64,000 nucleotides of DNA, taken from the NCBI RefSeq assembly GCF_030863805.1, contig NZ_CP132957.1, positions 2,542,001-2,606,000 of the forward strand. Direction: 5' to 3'. Numbering within the stretch: position 1 is the first letter of the stretch; every line of letters starts with the position of its first letter. The translations under genes and the position numbers were made by a program. Origin of the DNA: Kineothrix sp. MB12-C1. GTDB taxonomy: Bacteria > Bacillota > Clostridia > Lachnospirales > Lachnospiraceae. Shown here in pieces: positions 62,723-64,000 of this stretch. The notes beneath the pieces were generated by a model, which was given only the letters and a program-made list of their open reading frames with translations, was not told the DNA's origin and did no database searches.

Positions 62723-63175
62723 ATGGAATTTTTGACTGATTTAGTAAATAACCGTATTTTTATGGCTTCGGTGACCGGATGGCTTGTAGCTCAAGTGCTT
62801 AAGACGTTAATATACATGTGGTTCAACCGTAAGTTTGTAGCAGAGCGTCTCGTAGGGAGCGGCGGAATGCCAAGCTCCCACTCTTCCACAGTCTGTGCAC
62901 TTGTGACCGCAACGGGATTTGAATATGGAGGCGGCAGCTTTCCGTTCGCTATTGCCGCCATATTTGCAATTATCGTTATGTATGATGCAATGGGGGTACG
63001 CCGGGAGACTGGTATACAGGCCAAGGTGCTCAATGAAATGATGGAGTTATTCATGCACATGGGAAAAGAGATGAGTGTGGAAGAGAAACTCAAGGAATTC
63101 GTGGGGCATACACCTCTTCAAGTGCTGATGGGAGCGTTGCTCGGTATTATAATCGCTGTGTTAATGTACATATAA
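62723..63175 (+). CDS. Divergent PAP2 family protein
   Basis: About 150 residues with four membrane segments. SGGMPSSHSSTVCALVTATG and MYDAMGVRRETGIQAKVLNEM fit the divergent PAP2 (DUF212, YuiD) family, which contains only part of the phosphatase motifs. Start ATG 62723 with AAGGAAG; ATG 62681 has no ribosome site. Probably in one transcript with rfbD. Confidence 0.88.
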   Translation: MEFLTDLVNNRIFMASVTGWLVAQVLKTLIYMWFNRKFVAERLVGSGGMPSSHSSTVCALVTATGFEYGGGSFPFAIAAIFAIIVMYDAMGVRRETGIQAKVLNEMMELFMHMGKEMSVEEKLKEFVGHTPLQVLMGALLGIIIAVLMYI

Positions 63176-63189
63176 TAGGAACAAGTAAT

Positions 63190-63227
63190 TGGTAATCGCC
63201 GGATATTTGGCAGATTACCATTTTTTT
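63190..63227 (+). terminator. Terminator after the PAP2 gene
   Basis: TGGTAATC / GATTACCA stem with a run of seven T; it overlaps the stop of the convergent AraC gene. Confidence 0.88.
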
Positions 63228-64000
63228 CGGTATTCTAATGGAGTCATATTTTCCAGACTGCGGAAGACCTTGATAAAATAACCGGAATCTTGAAAGCCTA
63301 CTGCGATGGCAATGGATTCAATCGAAGCGTCGCTGAAACGCAGCATAGATTTTGCGTGGGAGATACGCATTGCAGTCAAGTCGTGGAAAAGGGTGATTCC
63401 ATATATCTTCTTATACTCCCTTGAGAGATGAAACTTACTGATGAAAAAGCGTTCTGACAATGTCTCCAAAGTGATTTTCTCATGATAATGCTGCTCCAGA
63501 TAAGCGTGAACCTGCACCAGTTTTTCAGGAATAGAATATTCCCCTTCGTACTCGGTTTTGTTCTCTGTAAAACAGAGAGTAATAATATCGGTAAGATATT
63601 TGTGGGATAAAAGCTCCATATAAACAGATTTTGTCTGTTGAGTCCGATATAACTGAGAGAGTGTGTCAGTGAAATTGACAAGGTTTCGCGGGCGGAATAG
63701 AAAGGAATTATACTGGCGGATGAAGCTTGTGTAGAAGGATTTTGCCATAGCTCCATAAAAATGTACCCACATAAGACTCCATGGATTGTCCGCACTGCTT
63801 TCGTGAGAGTAGGGGCGGGTACAATCCAGCCAGACACAGTCTCCCGCAGAAATGCGGTATTTTTTATTTTCATAGGAAACCTCTCCTGCTCCATCTAGCA
63901 CAATAAAGAACAAATAAGAATTAAGGTTCTGTCTTTTACTGATATGAGGTTCCAGACTTTGCAGCGTACCGACCTCCTGGACGAAGATATAATGCTCTTT
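63215..64000 (-). CDS. AraC family transcriptional regulator (5' end beyond window)
   Basis: The frame stays open from the TTG at 63913 to the window edge (SLEPHISKRQNLNSY upstream), so the gene runs off the right side. Cupin-like sensor domain (ENKKYRISAGDCVWLDCTRPYSHE), then two HTH motifs at the C-terminus (LETLSERFFISKFHLSREYKKIYG and IESIAIAVGFQDSGYFIKVFRSLENMTPLEYRKKW). This class usually regulates sugar genes. Target unknown. Confidence 0.9.
   Translation of the reverse strand, partial: KEHYIFVQEVGTLQSLEPHISKRQNLNSYLFFIVLDGAGEVSYENKKYRISAGDCVWLDCTRPYSHESSADNPWSLMWVHFYGAMAKSFYTSFIRQYNSFLFRPRNLVNFTDTLSQLYRTQQTKSVYMELLSHKYLTDIITLCFTENKTEYEGEYSIPEKLVQVHAYLEQHYHEKITLETLSERFFISKFHLSREYKKIYGITLFHDLTAMRISHAKSMLRFSDASIESIAIAVGFQDSGYFIKVFRSLENMTPLEYRKKW

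Overview
The window reads as a chromosomal segment of a Gram-positive, motile, endospore-forming-type member of the Clostridia, most likely Lachnospiraceae. This is inferred from gene families and order: ireB-ruvX-DUF1292, trmR-trhP, mbl-flhO-flhP, comF-yvyF, cdaA-cdaR-glmM, type III glutamine synthetase, ISLre2-type IS, Csp-like subtilases, low-to-moderate GC and strong AGGAGG-like ribosome sites. The species cannot be named from the sequence alone. Both window edges cut genes: mtaB at the left and an AraC-type regulator at the right.

Layout. 1-7.7 kb: housekeeping cluster (mtaB, ireB, ruvX, DUF1292, Fur-family, RNase J, YlbF, short MltG-like, trmR, trhP). 7.7-10 kb: glnN with its own leader hairpin and terminator. 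10-18.8 kb: an arabinoside-utilisation operon (binding lipoprotein, two permeases, GH51 arabinofuranosidase, LacI regulator, and a single-chain GH43-like/sulfatase fusion) behind a consensus promoter that carries a palindromic operator candidate. 19.0 kb: tRNA-Gln(CTG). 19.4-23.7 kb: PRD activator plus ascorbate-type PTS IIB/IIC plus SIS isomerase. 23.8-27.2 kb: two tandem Csp-like subtilases, both with the catalytic Ser replaced by Gly. 27.5-29.1 kb: an ISLre2-family insertion sequence. 29.2-33.5 kb: thioesterase, CvfB-like, small unknown protein, CPBP protease, YjfB-like, GT26. 33.7-44.4 kb: CdaR-like regulator, ftsE, ftsX, EnvC/PcsB-type hydrolase, CtpA protease, uvrB, uvrA. 44.6-52.7 kb: mbl, flhO, flhP, flgJ-like, recD2, comF, yvyF and two unknown membrane proteins. 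52.8-58.6 kb: cdaA, cdaR, glmM, HPr, leuA. 58.6-64 kb: MerR/aldo-keto reductase pair, DUF3048 lipoprotein, rfbD, divergent PAP2 protein, AraC regulator.

The most striking feature that genes do not explain is a family of about 20 short interspersed repeats with shared ends (GTAAC-t/a-a/g-TTCAG ... CTGAAC-a/g-GTTAC). They lie almost exclusively in intercistronic gaps, typically 0-15 nt after a stop codon and often 13-60 nt before the next start. Two copies share an A-C-B modular architecture in opposite orientations, others look like deletion derivatives, and one A module keeps its hairpin through compensatory changes. They look like a MITE or REP-like family whose mobilising enzyme is not in the window. 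The best protein-level novelties are the GH43-sulfatase fusion and the pair of serine-less subtilases. All assignments come from reading motifs and synteny; no database search was run.
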